Shown in pieces: positions 27,105 to 38,194 of a stretch of 64,000 nt of DNA. The notes under the pieces are model-generated. The model had not been told where the DNA came from. It worked only from the letters and a program-made list of their open reading frames with translations, and did no database searches. Origin of the DNA: Drechslerella dactyloides. Its lineage: Eukaryota > Ascomycota > Orbiliomycetes > Orbiliales > Orbiliaceae. A program made the translations under genes and the position numbers. Position 1 is the first letter of the stretch, and each line of letters starts with the position of its first letter. Location: assembly GCA_020064725.1 (NCBI GenBank), contig JAGTWJ010000017.1, positions 620,001 to 684,000 of the forward strand. Reading direction: 5' to 3'.

Positions 27105-28635
27105 TAAGCTGGGATGCAATCCTTTGTGCACGTGTTGAAATTTGTCGAAAATATTGTTGGGATATGTGCTGTTAATGGATCACGCCAATTGGTAATGTTA
27201 AGGTGTCCACGGAGAAAGGCAGCAACAGGGTATCGGTTTAGTTCTTGAATTCGTCGATAGGATAATCAAACTCATGCAAGCGTGCAAGCATCCCTGCTAC
27301 AGCAAAGCCTCCCGCGTGATAATCGACAATCACACTTGCGTCTCGACATATAAGTTGCTTTTGAGCGTTTTAAGTTAACCGCAGTTTAAGACAATGGAAT
27401 AAGACAAATAGGCGAGGCCGCCAACTGTAGCGTAGTCTCGCGCGGGGACGCTGCAGCTTTACCTATAACGATCGGATATATTATTCTTATTGTGGAAACT
27501 GAAATGAGAGGTTTTGGTTTACGAGATATCAATCGGTGGAAACTCCCGTTTGCAAGGCGGAGTTTCGTGGCACCTTCTGCAAGCAGAGATGTGTCGACTA
27601 ATGTGGATTGCCTTCCATTTTTTGTTCTAACTGTTGAGATGGGCACTGACTTGTACGCGATCATTGTGACAAGCTTGACCGATGAATGTCTTATTCATGG
27701 TACCTTGTCCATTAACTTATCTGAAAATTAAAGTTTCATGTTGACCCATGTCACAAATATGGGCAGGTGCCAGCATTGCCGGCTGTGCCGGCTGCGCCGA
27801 AGTTACGCATGCGCAACACCAAGTCACAGAAAACACAACAGAGCGCTCCCATTAACACTTCTACCGTTTATGCGAATATATGATCATAATCCACGGCCAC
27901 TGACACAAAGCAATCAGAGTGACGAGCCTAGTTCAGAACTCAACTTGAGCCCATGGTAATGCTTTAGATTTCCGGGTCTCTATTTGTACAACGACAAACC
28001 GCTACTAAATGTAGTTTGTCATTCGCTTGGTACCATACCTGCGCGTACATGGCTATCAAAACGCCGATATTGATTCGTCCATCCAGTCTCATTATTTTAC
28101 ATGAATGACTTTGATGTACACGGAGCAAGGACACTGCATGTTGAAGCGAAACTTACGCATCATCTCACCAGCCGACAGAAAATAAATTAGCATTCTCAGC
28201 ATTTCATTCGGATGAGTACTTGGTATATCAGATGCTACGCTGCCGCCGGTGACATGGTGGGATTAGGGCGATGGATCTTGTGACAATTTTGAGGTGTTTC
28301 ATAGAACTCTAAAACTGGTAGTTTCTTGTTTATTCGATAATATACTATTAGGCGATTGGATATCAGGTTTGTTTTCTGGTATAGGAGGAGTTTTTCAGAG
28401 TGATCCTTCAGATATGCAATACTTGTTGTTTGTACATGTTCTGGACATCTCAATAGCCTTCGACATTCAGACTAAGTTGTAGACGTAGTCCCCCCATATA
28501 TTATATATCAAGACATACGTCTTTTTGGTGGAGAAATCCCATTATTCTCTATTCATATGTTAGTTCCCTCGAAAGACTTGATTTTCGCGATCAGACAAAG
28601 GCTAGAACACTGCAAAGCACATCTATTGTCCCAAC
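27105..28635. other. Intergenic, 1.5 kb, nothing supported
   Basis: Only frames under 95 codons are present and none resembles a protein. AT-rich tracts just upstream of 28636 (about 28493-28510) may belong to the promoter of the next gene. Confidence 0.4.
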
Positions 28636-29701
28636 ATGGCCCACTTTCGGCCCCCCTATCAAACTTATGTCCCATTTGGCAGTAGGGCTAACAGCAGATG
28701 CCTGCCAAATTACGATCATTCCGCGGGTATCGCCTGCTGCGATACTTGCGACGTGATCAACTACGGACAGACACAGACAGGCTTTGGAAGCCAACAGATG
28801 ACATTGCCTTATGTCGCGCCATACCCCCACCAGACCCAATATGATTCCGGGCCATCTCTGCTATCGGGTCAGTTGAACTACACCGGCTACCTCTCTGGAC
28901 CCTCCAACTTTGCAGCACAGGCCCCACAACCACCTCCACAACCGCCTCCACAACTCGCATCACAACACTACGATTACTGCGATGGGCCCGCTTCCGATTT
29001 CGTATTCAAGGATCGGCCGCGCCCTGACCACATACCTCGACAGCATGGTTGCAGAGGCGCGGAGCGTGGCTGGTCTCTGGTGGAAGACAACTTCATTATT
29101 GTAAGCCTCAGGTTTGGAACGGAGTCCTATATTCCAGCTTTTCCAGATTCCTTATAATATATGATTCCAAGCTAGTTTAAAGAGTTGACTAGATTGCATG
29201 GATTGCAAATGCAACCACATTGTGCACATGGCCTATTGTTCGAAAGCCACGCTTTTTTGCTCACCGTATTATATAGGCCACGAAAGAGCATTACGGCCTG
29301 GACCGGGGGGCCAAAGACCTGGTGAAGTGCACCGAGCAACTGGACAGCTACGTGCGCGAGAGCTTCCCGAATGTAGCGAAGAAACGCAGCTACAAGACCC
29401 TGAGCACCTTCCGCGATCATTGGAAGCACACTAGGAATGGCACAACACCATCAACGTGTTTGGTCAATACATATCAGAACTCTGAAATCTACAACAATGA
29501 CAACTGGGTAAGTTCAGGCTGGACGAACGCATGGAGTATTGATATTCTATAAATTTATAAATTGTTTACGATCATATTGAGCTAACTTTCTATGCTCTAC
29601 CTGCGGTCCAGAGGCGAGAACGACAGTGGATTAGGGATCACCATCTCCCTCCTCAAAATCAAGACAAGGAGGAGGAGGAAGAAGACGATGAGGACCAATA
29701 A
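28636..29701 (+). CDS. Myb/SANT-like tandem family member 1
   Basis: Predicted exons: 28636-29100, 29277-29507, 29612-29701; all phase 0; 261 residues. Residues 1-140 are Tyr/Gln/Pro-rich with a PQPPPQPPPQ run. The first exon ends in GWSLVEDNFII, matching helix 1 of a Myb/SANT-like fold. The second exon continues with a helix containing KDLVKCTEQLDSYV, the FPN turn and a third helix (KTLSTFRDHWKHTR) with the terminal Trp. The last exon encodes a basic start and a long Glu/Asp tail. Both introns fall at the same places as in the genes at 31565 and 34004, which is the main reason to accept all three as real and related. A DNA-binding role is inferred from the helix pattern and was not checked by profile search. 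This copy has the most divergent sequence after helix 3. Confidence 0.62.
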
Positions 29702-31564
29702 AAACACATTTACAGGGGCCCGGGGTCGATATTTCGATGTTTGTTGCCTGGTAGTTAATCCGCTGCAACATTTGCAACGCAATATCAATCTTCCAGCCAA
29801 CCGTAGATGTTAAGTTCGCCAGTGTATCATATTGATGCCTATTTGCTTGCACTAAGTCTACTGCAACGTTTTTTCGTGCTTCTAACTCACGCGAGAGTCA
29901 TTTCCGCTGCGATGTATACGTACAAACTAGAACGCTATGCCATTTCCTGTCATCAGTAGCGGGCTCAATTTAAACAAGCCTCAAGCTAAGACAAAGCGCG
30001 GGCAGAGTTACTATTGAGGCTAGTGTCAGCTTGAATACAGATCCAAAGTAGTGTTATTATTCGCCATTTAATTCTCGATCAAAAGGAGTTTATGTCTTTA
30101 GGAGCTTTTCAGTAAAGCTGCTGCTCTAGTTGAGCTTAACTATATCCGACCGACGCCCTCTGTTGCAACGTTGGTGATTACATTCATGATCTTGACAATT
30201 AAGATGATCTGCAGAATTCAAATCAACCACGGTGACCCAGCGCCATTGGCGCCATTGGCTTTTAAATAAAATAGTACCGAGGAACAGCTTCACAAAAGTT
30301 ATACTTGCTAACATCACCCAGCTGGGTAGTATAGTAATCGAGCTCGTCAGCACGATTTAAAATAAATGAATATTTCAGAACCGGGGTAATCTCTCTAGAA
30401 CTTAATGACCAGCCTTAGATATACGCACTGCATCGACTTGGTAACTGATATATGCACGCACACCCACAAAATGAGCGTTCCCGTTACGCTAAACTTGTTA
30501 ACAAGGCGTGGAAGAACATATCGCAGCTAGAATATATCTCTGTATACGTACAAAAACTAACACTGAAGGTATTTATAGCAGTCGGCAATCAATCCTGCTT
30601 GAATCAGCCTAGTATATTAATACACCTACCCCTACTGAACAGGATATCTGTAGCATCCCGCTATATGGCTACCTGGTGTTGAATCACCTATCCGCTACAG
30701 CTTGGGCTGGTTGAAGCCCAAACGTGTCCATTGTTTGTTGGAACTCAAATCGCCATAATTGCGTCAATTCAGACTAGCTAGCCGTGAAGTTACTATATAA
30801 GTACCTCTATACTGAAGGTACACACTCGCCAGGCGTCGTGTCTAGTATGGGGCAAGTCTTCCGCGAATTCTGCTCAACCAGACCTGTTTGAAGAATACGT
30901 GGTTCTCCCTGATCCGCTCGAAACCTAGATTTAACACAATCAAGTTAACAGTATAGTAACCTCGATACCAGGTAACTATAGCAATCACGAGTTTAACCGT
31001 TAAGTATATGGATACCGCACGCTTACATAGAACAAAGTATTGTCAAAGCACTAACAGCATGCTCTCATCGGAGAACGGTCTTGAGTTCTCCGGGGGGTCC
31101 CTTATCCAAATCTACGAACGCCAGTCAATAGGTAGCACCGTCGGATAGGCGTGGCTTACCGCCCTCGAGGCATGAGAGCGAACGGTATATATATTTCAGT
31201 GTTTAGAGTACGCCTATAAATTCTACGTCAGAAGTGTCCTCCGTCCGGGCCCAACTCGCGGTGAGAGGGCTAGTTAGGGCAAAGCGACACAGCGCGAGAA
31301 CTGTCATATAAGAAGTCTATGAAACGGAGCGCTAGATAGATTCATAGTACTTGCATAGAATGCCATTCGAGTTGTCCCTCAAGCCCACAAACCATCTCCC
31401 TGCCCCCACCATCCCCTTGGAGAAACCACCTTCATCTCACTCTCTGGCAGTCAGGTCTTCGCCATCAACCGTCAAGTCTGACACATTAGTTCTTTCCATT
31501 ACACTTCCATCATAACACCGGTCCCATAGTCTGACACGTACCTCTGAAGTTCTCGATCGCAAAC
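29702..31564. other. Intergenic, 1.9 kb, nothing supported
   Basis: I found no gene and no further copy of the neighbouring Myb/SANT-like family. A short TATATATAT tract near 31186-31194 lies about 375 bp upstream of the next start. Confidence 0.4.
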
Positions 31565-32280
31565 ATGGCTCAATCAGCTCAAGAACAGGCCCACGCGGGT
31601 GAAGCATCGTTCCAGGCCCAGGGATACTCACATAATCCGGATGTTGCACATCTCGCGTCTGAGTGGGGGTCTCAAGATAAAGACGAACCACAATTCCAGC
31701 AATATGACGCACGAACTCCTACCCAAGTCGCTCTGGAGGACAAGACCAACGGTCGTCCTCGTGGTGGTCGTGGGGTCGCGGCATATTATACGGATCCCGA
31801 GAAAAACTTCATCCTGGTAAGTTTCAAGAGCGCGTTGAACAATCGGTCCGAATACCAGATTGACAGAGCCGTAGGCAAGCAGGATGGCATATGGCTCGAA
31901 CAGTGGACGCTGGGACATCGTCGCGACTGGGCTCAAGAAATATATTGAAGACGATTTCCCACATTTGAAGGCCAAACTGCCAATTCGAGAGAAACGATCC
32001 ATATCTGAGCGCTGGCACCAATCGCGCGGCGGCATTCCGGTTAATTCAACTCTCGAGCAAACGTGGCGCGAAACTTACGACACTCCAAAATGGGTATTAA
32101 CCCCCCCCTCCTTTCTCCCCCTCCCCGGGTTCTCATGGTCACGAATCTATGAGACTACTTATCTAACTTCGAGACTAGGAGAAAGAGCGTGAAAGGATCA
32201 GCAAGGCGGGATACTTCGAAGGTGCTCCCTTTCCAAAAGACTGGGAGGACAGAAATGGCACATACTCCCGTCACCGTTAA
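31565..32280 (+). CDS. Myb/SANT-like tandem family member 2
   Basis: Predicted exons: 31565-31816, 31875-32093, 32179-32280; all phase 0; 190 residues. A Gln/Ala-rich and then Gly/Arg-rich N-terminus leads into AAYYTDPEKNFIL at the first splice. After the splice come a helix (GRWDIVATGLKKYIEDDFP) and the third-helix region ending in SISERWHQSRGG. A conserved WRETYDTPKW block closes the second exon, and the gene at 34004 has nearly the same block (WRETYDTPEY). The last exon starts with a charged helix (EKERERISKAGYF). The second exon is exactly 219 bp in both this gene and the gene at 34004. The first splice acceptor was chosen because it is the only nearby AG that keeps phase and the family pattern. 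The function is unknown; nucleic-acid binding is inferred. Confidence 0.65.
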
Positions 32281-34003
32281 ACGCCGTCAGTTTCGTCAGT
32301 TTGCCTAACGCTTGAAGCTGCAAACCACTTGAATAATGAAAGTCACTCTTCCCTTTCAAATATTTCCATTTTCCTTCGAAGACTGAAAAAGCCATTGCTT
32401 TCGAAAAGTCTTGTTCCTATGAATTTCCTTAGCTTTCTTCATCAACCTGAGATTCGTCCTTCCAGAAGCATTCGTCCACAACGAGCTTGCTATCACTCTC
32501 GTTACTGCGTTTCACTGTGGAGCTGAAAGGATCACACTGCTTGTCTATTCGATATCACAGGCTGTAACTATGGACCCGCCTGTATGAAATTGAAGAAAAA
32601 CGAAAAAGGTGCGAAGAAATAGAAAATGTCACCTCGACGGAATCAGAAAATGGCGTAGATTCGTCAGTAACAACTACTTAAGCCAGTACCACAACAATGA
32701 CCGCACGAATCTTGCAAGCCAGACATCCTTCATTAGATTTATGTACGGTAGCGGTGAGATCCATACAGGGAGTCGCGTAAACGTGCAGGCACATGTCAGC
32801 ATAGACCTGATATTCTTCTAACATATATGGGATTGGCTAGTATGTTCTGAATCGATCCAAAATATTAATGCATAAGCGGGAAGGATCGAGATGAATTAAG
32901 GCAGGAGTCGCTTCACCTTGAACTAATCAATAGATATCTACAAAGTAATGGGCCAGCTGATAGCACACTAGAGATGCGGTACTCCGAATATACATTCGGA
33001 CGGTGTCCAATCGAATATTGTACTCTCGATACGAGTGGGGGGGTGGGTTGGTCTTCAGCTTTAGCGATGGCAGATTCCTGTCACAAATCAAACCGATTTA
33101 TCAAAATGCCATGCGTGCGCATGCAAACACCTACACAAACACACACACACCAGATATATATATGTACAATGATTATATTATCGATGCTATTTTAGCGAAC
33201 AATATTCTTGTTGTATTGCATGCAAGAAGCTGAAGCCGGACACGTGTAATCCTCTCTGCTGTTAGAGCTAGAGGTTCATGAGCAGGAGAATACGACACCG
33301 AAGCAACCGAATGCGACCCTAGGTATACAAATTCGCGAAAGTACTCGGGTTAAAAAGAATAGTGCGCTCGACTGCTTACAACCCCTATTACGACCACAAC
33401 GTCGTCTAATCGTGTACCAATGTACGATCGAGTTAGGCAATCATCAGCATCCGCGTACTATCAACCACAATCGATAGCCTCTTGCAATTTATTGGATGCC
33501 TTGGGGCCGCTTAAAATAATTTATTCGACTAAGAAGAGCAAACAACGGAGCAATGGGAGCTACGCATGGGTTGTCGCGCGTACATACATACACGTGGCCG
33601 CACCGCATGCGCGCACGCACAATACTGTATCGTGTTAGGGTCGAAGATACACAAAGAACTTTGAATTGTCATGCATTTCAGTCCCCAGCAGCTTGGTGCT
33701 TACGGATATGAGAGTTACACAGGCCCAGAATCTACGGCATTCGAGGTCGGATCATATATCATTTGTATATTTGGGCGAACAGCTCAATAAACTTTCGACT
33801 CAGGATCACGTATCATAAATATGCCGCCATGGATATTGCGCTATCACCGGCCTCGACAAGTCGGTGTCTCGCACAACAAGTCTTTTCAATACTCTCATGC
33901 AGCCGTATATCTATCTGTAAGGTGTTACGTCAACATCTGGCCTAATCTTACATATTGACAATTCGAATATAAGATTCCCGGCAGATCTCCATCAAGCGCT
34001 TGA
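32281..34003. other. Intergenic, 1.7 kb; AC/TA microsatellite
   Basis: No supported gene. A short (CA)n run followed by (TA)n sits at about 33134-33164. Small frames here have no family resemblance to the flanking genes. Confidence 0.45.
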
Positions 34004-34996
34004 ATGGGGTCTAAACGCCCTTCCTATGTCTATTACGCACCAAGGCGGCCGCGTGGGGATTATCCGGGGAGCCTGAGAGAAAGAATTGTAACCGATCTTA
34101 GAAATCTGCAGGATCCTTCTAGGTCTGGCAACTTTCCTTACCGTAGAGACTATGAACCAGGAGACGGACCGCAAGAACCATCAGAGCGAGGGGTAGTACG
34201 TTTCGGGAGATTTACGCTGAGAGATGGAAACCCACCTGACGAACCCGATTCTACGATTGCAGTGGGACACCCGCAACCGACCCACCAGTCAGTTCGTCAG
34301 GAAGAGACACCACAGGTAATCCAGCGTTCCTCGGTGTCTTCTAACTGCCCTGCCCAACCACCGACCCAAGGCCTTTTCGGTTTTGGGGCTGCGCGGCCGG
34401 CGCCAGGACACCAGATTGGTGCCGAGGCTGGCCAACGACGGCTGCACAGGCCACCAACGCCTCCACAGCACCAGGCGAACAAAGGGGGGAGACCCTTTTC
34501 TTCGGAGTTCCAAGGGGTCCAGCGTCCTACTACGCGGGCGGCCTACACAGCTGAGGAGGAAAACTTTCTCGTTGTAAGTCTTCTTGTCACTCCGAAGGCC
34601 TTACTGATGACGACGTTCATCTACTAGTATTCATAGACTCAAAAATATTTTAGTTTGCGAACGCACGATGGCCCGGCTCTTCAAGTAGAGACAAGAAAGC
34701 AGCTGCATTAGACGAATGGCTTGTGTCCCAGGGCCAAGCAGGAAGATTGCCGTATCGATCCTCTCAATCGAGTTGGGAGCACTACGACTACACCCGAAAG
34801 TCAGATTCGGGCAGACCTGCTCGCCAGCCACTCAAGGACAGGTGGCGGGAAACTTATGATACGCCGGAATATGTATGAAAACCTTTCACGTATTTTTTTC
34901 GTAGCATCTTTACTTGGCTAATTTGAATACGGCGTGCAGCAAGCCCGGCGAAGTGAAATGGCTGCGTTCTTCGACAAAAACGGGTCGCCTAAGTAG
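34004..34996 (+). CDS. Myb/SANT-like tandem family member 3
   Basis: Predicted exons: 34004-34573, 34654-34872, 34940-34996; all phase 0; 281 residues. The N-terminal 175 residues are Arg/Pro/Gln/Gly-rich and probably disordered. The first exon ends in TRAAYTAEEENFLV (helix 1 with the typical Glu-Glu before an aromatic). The second exon gives FANARWPG, a helix KKAALDEWLVSQG, and a third helix RSSQSSWEHYDYTRK. It then has a spacer and the WRETYDTPEY block shared with the gene at 31565. The last exon is a short basic tail (QARRSEMAAFF). This copy has the clearest Myb/SANT-like spacing of the three. Exon count, phases and the length of exon 2 match the 31565 gene, so they are paralogues by structure as well as sequence. 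The function is not known. Confidence 0.65.
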
Positions 34997-37229
34997 GAAT
35001 ACAACTCGGTCTCCCGCGCGGAACGCCACAACTGACCACGCTCCCCCAGAATCCTATCGTGTACAATCGAATTTCTAAGCTTTGTCGTGACTCTAGTAAA
35101 GTAGGAGGTTTGCAAATTTGCGAAGGAGGTAGAGGCAAAATGAGGAGTCTCATGACTTGTGGTATAGACTTTCCGGTAAGCTGTCAGTCCAGCTGTGATC
35201 GCTCGGCTGGGCCGTGTTTCTTATGCCTAGAGATATATAGGAAATGATAAATCTGGCAGATTAGAGTCCAGGGGTTATAGCGTTTTGCCGCTTAGCATCG
35301 GTATCGCTTTTATTATGTATACGTAACGGCAGCGAATCCCTAATCCATGATTTTAAATGGGTAGTAGGTTTCTCCTTCATTCGAAGCTCGGCATAACTGG
35401 TGCACACCATGATCAGCTTAAGTGCTAAGGCGGACTATCGGTCCGCAGCTTTGTATAAAATCCTAGACATTGATTCTCTCTTGATTATAATTGTATAGGC
35501 AGGTTGCAACTGTTGGAGAGGCAAAATGACGATGTAAACGCTACTCAAGCATCAGAGAACCTTTCCTAATGAGATATCGGTAGACTGCTGCGGCAGGATC
35601 GTAGATATTCTCGCTTCTGCGCCCCAGAGATACTAGCTAATTGCAAAAGGGTCATCTGGCACTATAACTTGCAGCATGCATGGCAGAACGATCCTGAAAA
35701 TGATCCGGGTTTAAGAGAAGACATTCGAAGGTGAACGGAAATGAGGCCGCCGGAACATAAAATTTCTGTTGAATGTAATGGTTACTCTCGACGCCTCTAG
35801 ATTCTTGTCAAAAGACCCGAATGATCTGCTGAAGTGGTATATCTAAAGTCGCTTAGTTCTAAAGCTCAACGTCTCTCAATGTTCCCGCCGTTGCGTAATC
35901 TAGCATTGCCGATTGCATAGCCTTCGTATGGAACCGTTCAGCTGAATATGTCCTACGGGGAGCTATACAGGTCGGGAAGGAAGTGCATATCTTGACAATT
36001 TGGATCAAGTGCATGTGCGCCCTGGGCTTTGAGGATCGTATGAAGGAGATATCGACGCGATTGCCACTTCCGTGAATCGAATACGTCGACCAAACATGAG
36101 CAGTGCAGCCGTTCTGCTGCGGAGTGATTCAAACTTGGGTATATTCCAACCTTGGATTTTGCGTTGCCTTCTGCACTCCCAGATGCAACAATCTCGGACG
36201 ATGCATGTGCCAGGCTGAGCGCTTCGCAATGCATGACACTGTGGTGTTACAGAAACCCTCAAAGTGCACCATCCTAGATAGTCCAGCACCGCAGCGGGCC
36301 AGCAAGGCTAATGGAGGATTCATAGCCAAAGGTGAAACTAGTCCTCAGAGCTCAGGAATCCGGAGAGGAAGCAACCGGAGCGGACCAGGCCGGCCAGATC
36401 GTTGGTTGGGTGAAAGATGCTGCCGCTTTCAGATCCGGGCAGAAATTTGTATCAAGGGTCAAGCCTGTCAGCGCAATGCCATGTGGCAGGGAATCTCGAC
36501 CAAGGACCTACGGTGTCGGAATTCTTGGTGCGGCAGCCTTATTTTATTCTAGCTATCCCCAGCTAGCATTAGGCAAAAGAATCAGATGCTGCTCTACCGT
36601 TGAAGCTGGTGGGTGAAGATGGGCCGAAATCAAGCCTGAAAAAGAATGGGAAACGAAACCATCGCGAATCTACGGTTAGATCATTGTCAGAATACGCAGG
36701 GTCCATGTCTATCTTTTTGTTTGAATTAATTTCGCCATTACTAATTGTAGAAAATTTTGCTCGCTCTCACAAATTGCAAGTAGACTTCATGTGATTATTG
36801 GTGTTTAGACAAATTTCGAAAACTCCCAAAACAGAAAAATGACCTTCCAGGTATAACGAAGAAACAAAAGACAAGGAATCAAGAGACAGAGTTGAGTTAA
36901 GAAAGGAAACTCCCAACAAAAGATCCGGTCGTCGATATAACTATCTCCATTCCATTAGGTTGATATTCTCCCAACGGAACTTTAAGTTCATCCGTCGCGG
37001 AGTAATTCGTTCTATCGAAGTCGCACATGTGAATGATCTGAACCAACGCGACGCGGAACTCCGGTACCAATGGTGACTTTTTCGCTGTCAAGCCAGTCGT
37101 TACGGTGAAAGCATAGGCAGATGGGTATCAAGGAATAGACTCAAGAATTTTATGTGACCGAAAGTGAAGCTTTTGGGATGTCGTCGTGATCCAGCGTACG
37201 AAGAGCGAAAGTGGTGACGGATCCACCTT
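34997..37229. other. Intergenic, 2.2 kb, nothing firm
   Basis: Two overlapping frames around 36103-36616 (149 and 94 codons, plus strand) are the longest here. Neither shows a domain or a convincing splice partner, so I do not call them. This is the convergent space between the last Myb/SANT-like gene (plus) and the zinc-finger gene (minus). Confidence 0.4.
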
Positions 37230-38194
37230 CTAGTAGTAATACTGCTCTTGCTCCTCTTCTTGCCGCCGATAGTGATCATAAAGCTCCTCCTCAGAGATGA
37301 ACTCCATATTCTGTGCAAGATACACAGTCGCGGTTAGCTTAGAGCGCGACGAGTGGCTCTGGGTAATGATTTTCACCTACATCTAGGACATCTTGAGTCT
37401 CTGCTGGTGTTTTCCTTCGAAAGTCCCATCCTTCGACCGGTCGGTATCGAACGGCATCATGGTGTTGACCATTCTCGTTTCTGAGATGACTGATGACTTC
37501 TTCGATTCTACCGAAACCTCTGCGGCACGGGCGGCCATCGATGCAACAGTTACCGCGAAGACAGTAAAAAGGGCGGAATATCGCCGCGAGATGCCTTGGA
37601 GTGTGTCAGTCTGAATGCTTTGGTTGGTGTTCTCAATACTGGAAAACGTGGATACCTTTTGAAGTCACTCTTGGTTTTGAAGGTCGCCCCACACCCTTTC
37701 TCCGGACAAAGAATGAGATGCTTCTTGTCTTTCACCCTATGGGCTAGTTGAACCGACTTGCTGAGGATTGTGTTTTCTGGAATTTCCCATTGAAATCGTA
37801 CATATGCTCTCGTCAGAGCCGGCTCATGGGCGGGGCATTTGAAACCAGTATTGATGTCAACAAGGCGATTGATATCCTCTTCGCTCAGGGTCCCAGATGT
37901 GTAATCTTGTAGTATGATACTATAGTGAGCCGGGCAACGGGGCTCAATCTAGAGATTTGGCTTCCCGTCAGCGTTGATGGCGGCGAAGACGCTTTTTCCG
38001 AGCTCGATCGGTATACTTACACAATAGTACATACAGATCTTGTCGTAAGTACTACCGGCGTGTCCAGCACCAGTCGACGCCATGTTGTACGATACGTTCT
38101 GAGGGTAAGCGTACGATATTTGATCGAAGACTTCGTACTGAGAAGGGTAATTTGTGTATTGGAGAGGGTAATCTCGAATGTATCCGGACTGCAT
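37230..38194 (-). CDS. C2H2-like zinc-finger protein, 253 aa
   Basis: Predicted exons (minus strand): 38194-38021, 37948-37656, 37594-37381, 37310-37230; introns 61-72 bp; all phases close to 253 residues. The first exon is Tyr/Ser-rich (58 residues). The second exon has two CPAH motifs (residues about 63 and 96), which is unusual. It then has the finger start CPEKGCGATFKTKSDFK (about 139-155), a Cys-x4-Cys with the Phe of a classical finger. The splice between exons 2 and 3 falls inside the finger, joining Lys-Arg to His-Leu. The second half of the finger does not show a clean His-His pair; instead a Cys-rich run follows (YCLRGNCCIDGRPC). The last exon is Glu/Tyr-rich and ends in three Tyr. 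It is a plausible fungal transcription factor or zinc-binding protein; DNA binding is inferred. Confidence 0.68.

Noticed and set aside
36103..36616. Two overlapping plus-strand frames (149 and 94 codons)
   Set aside because: Cys/Arg-rich chance-like composition, and neither joins to a neighbouring exon in phase.
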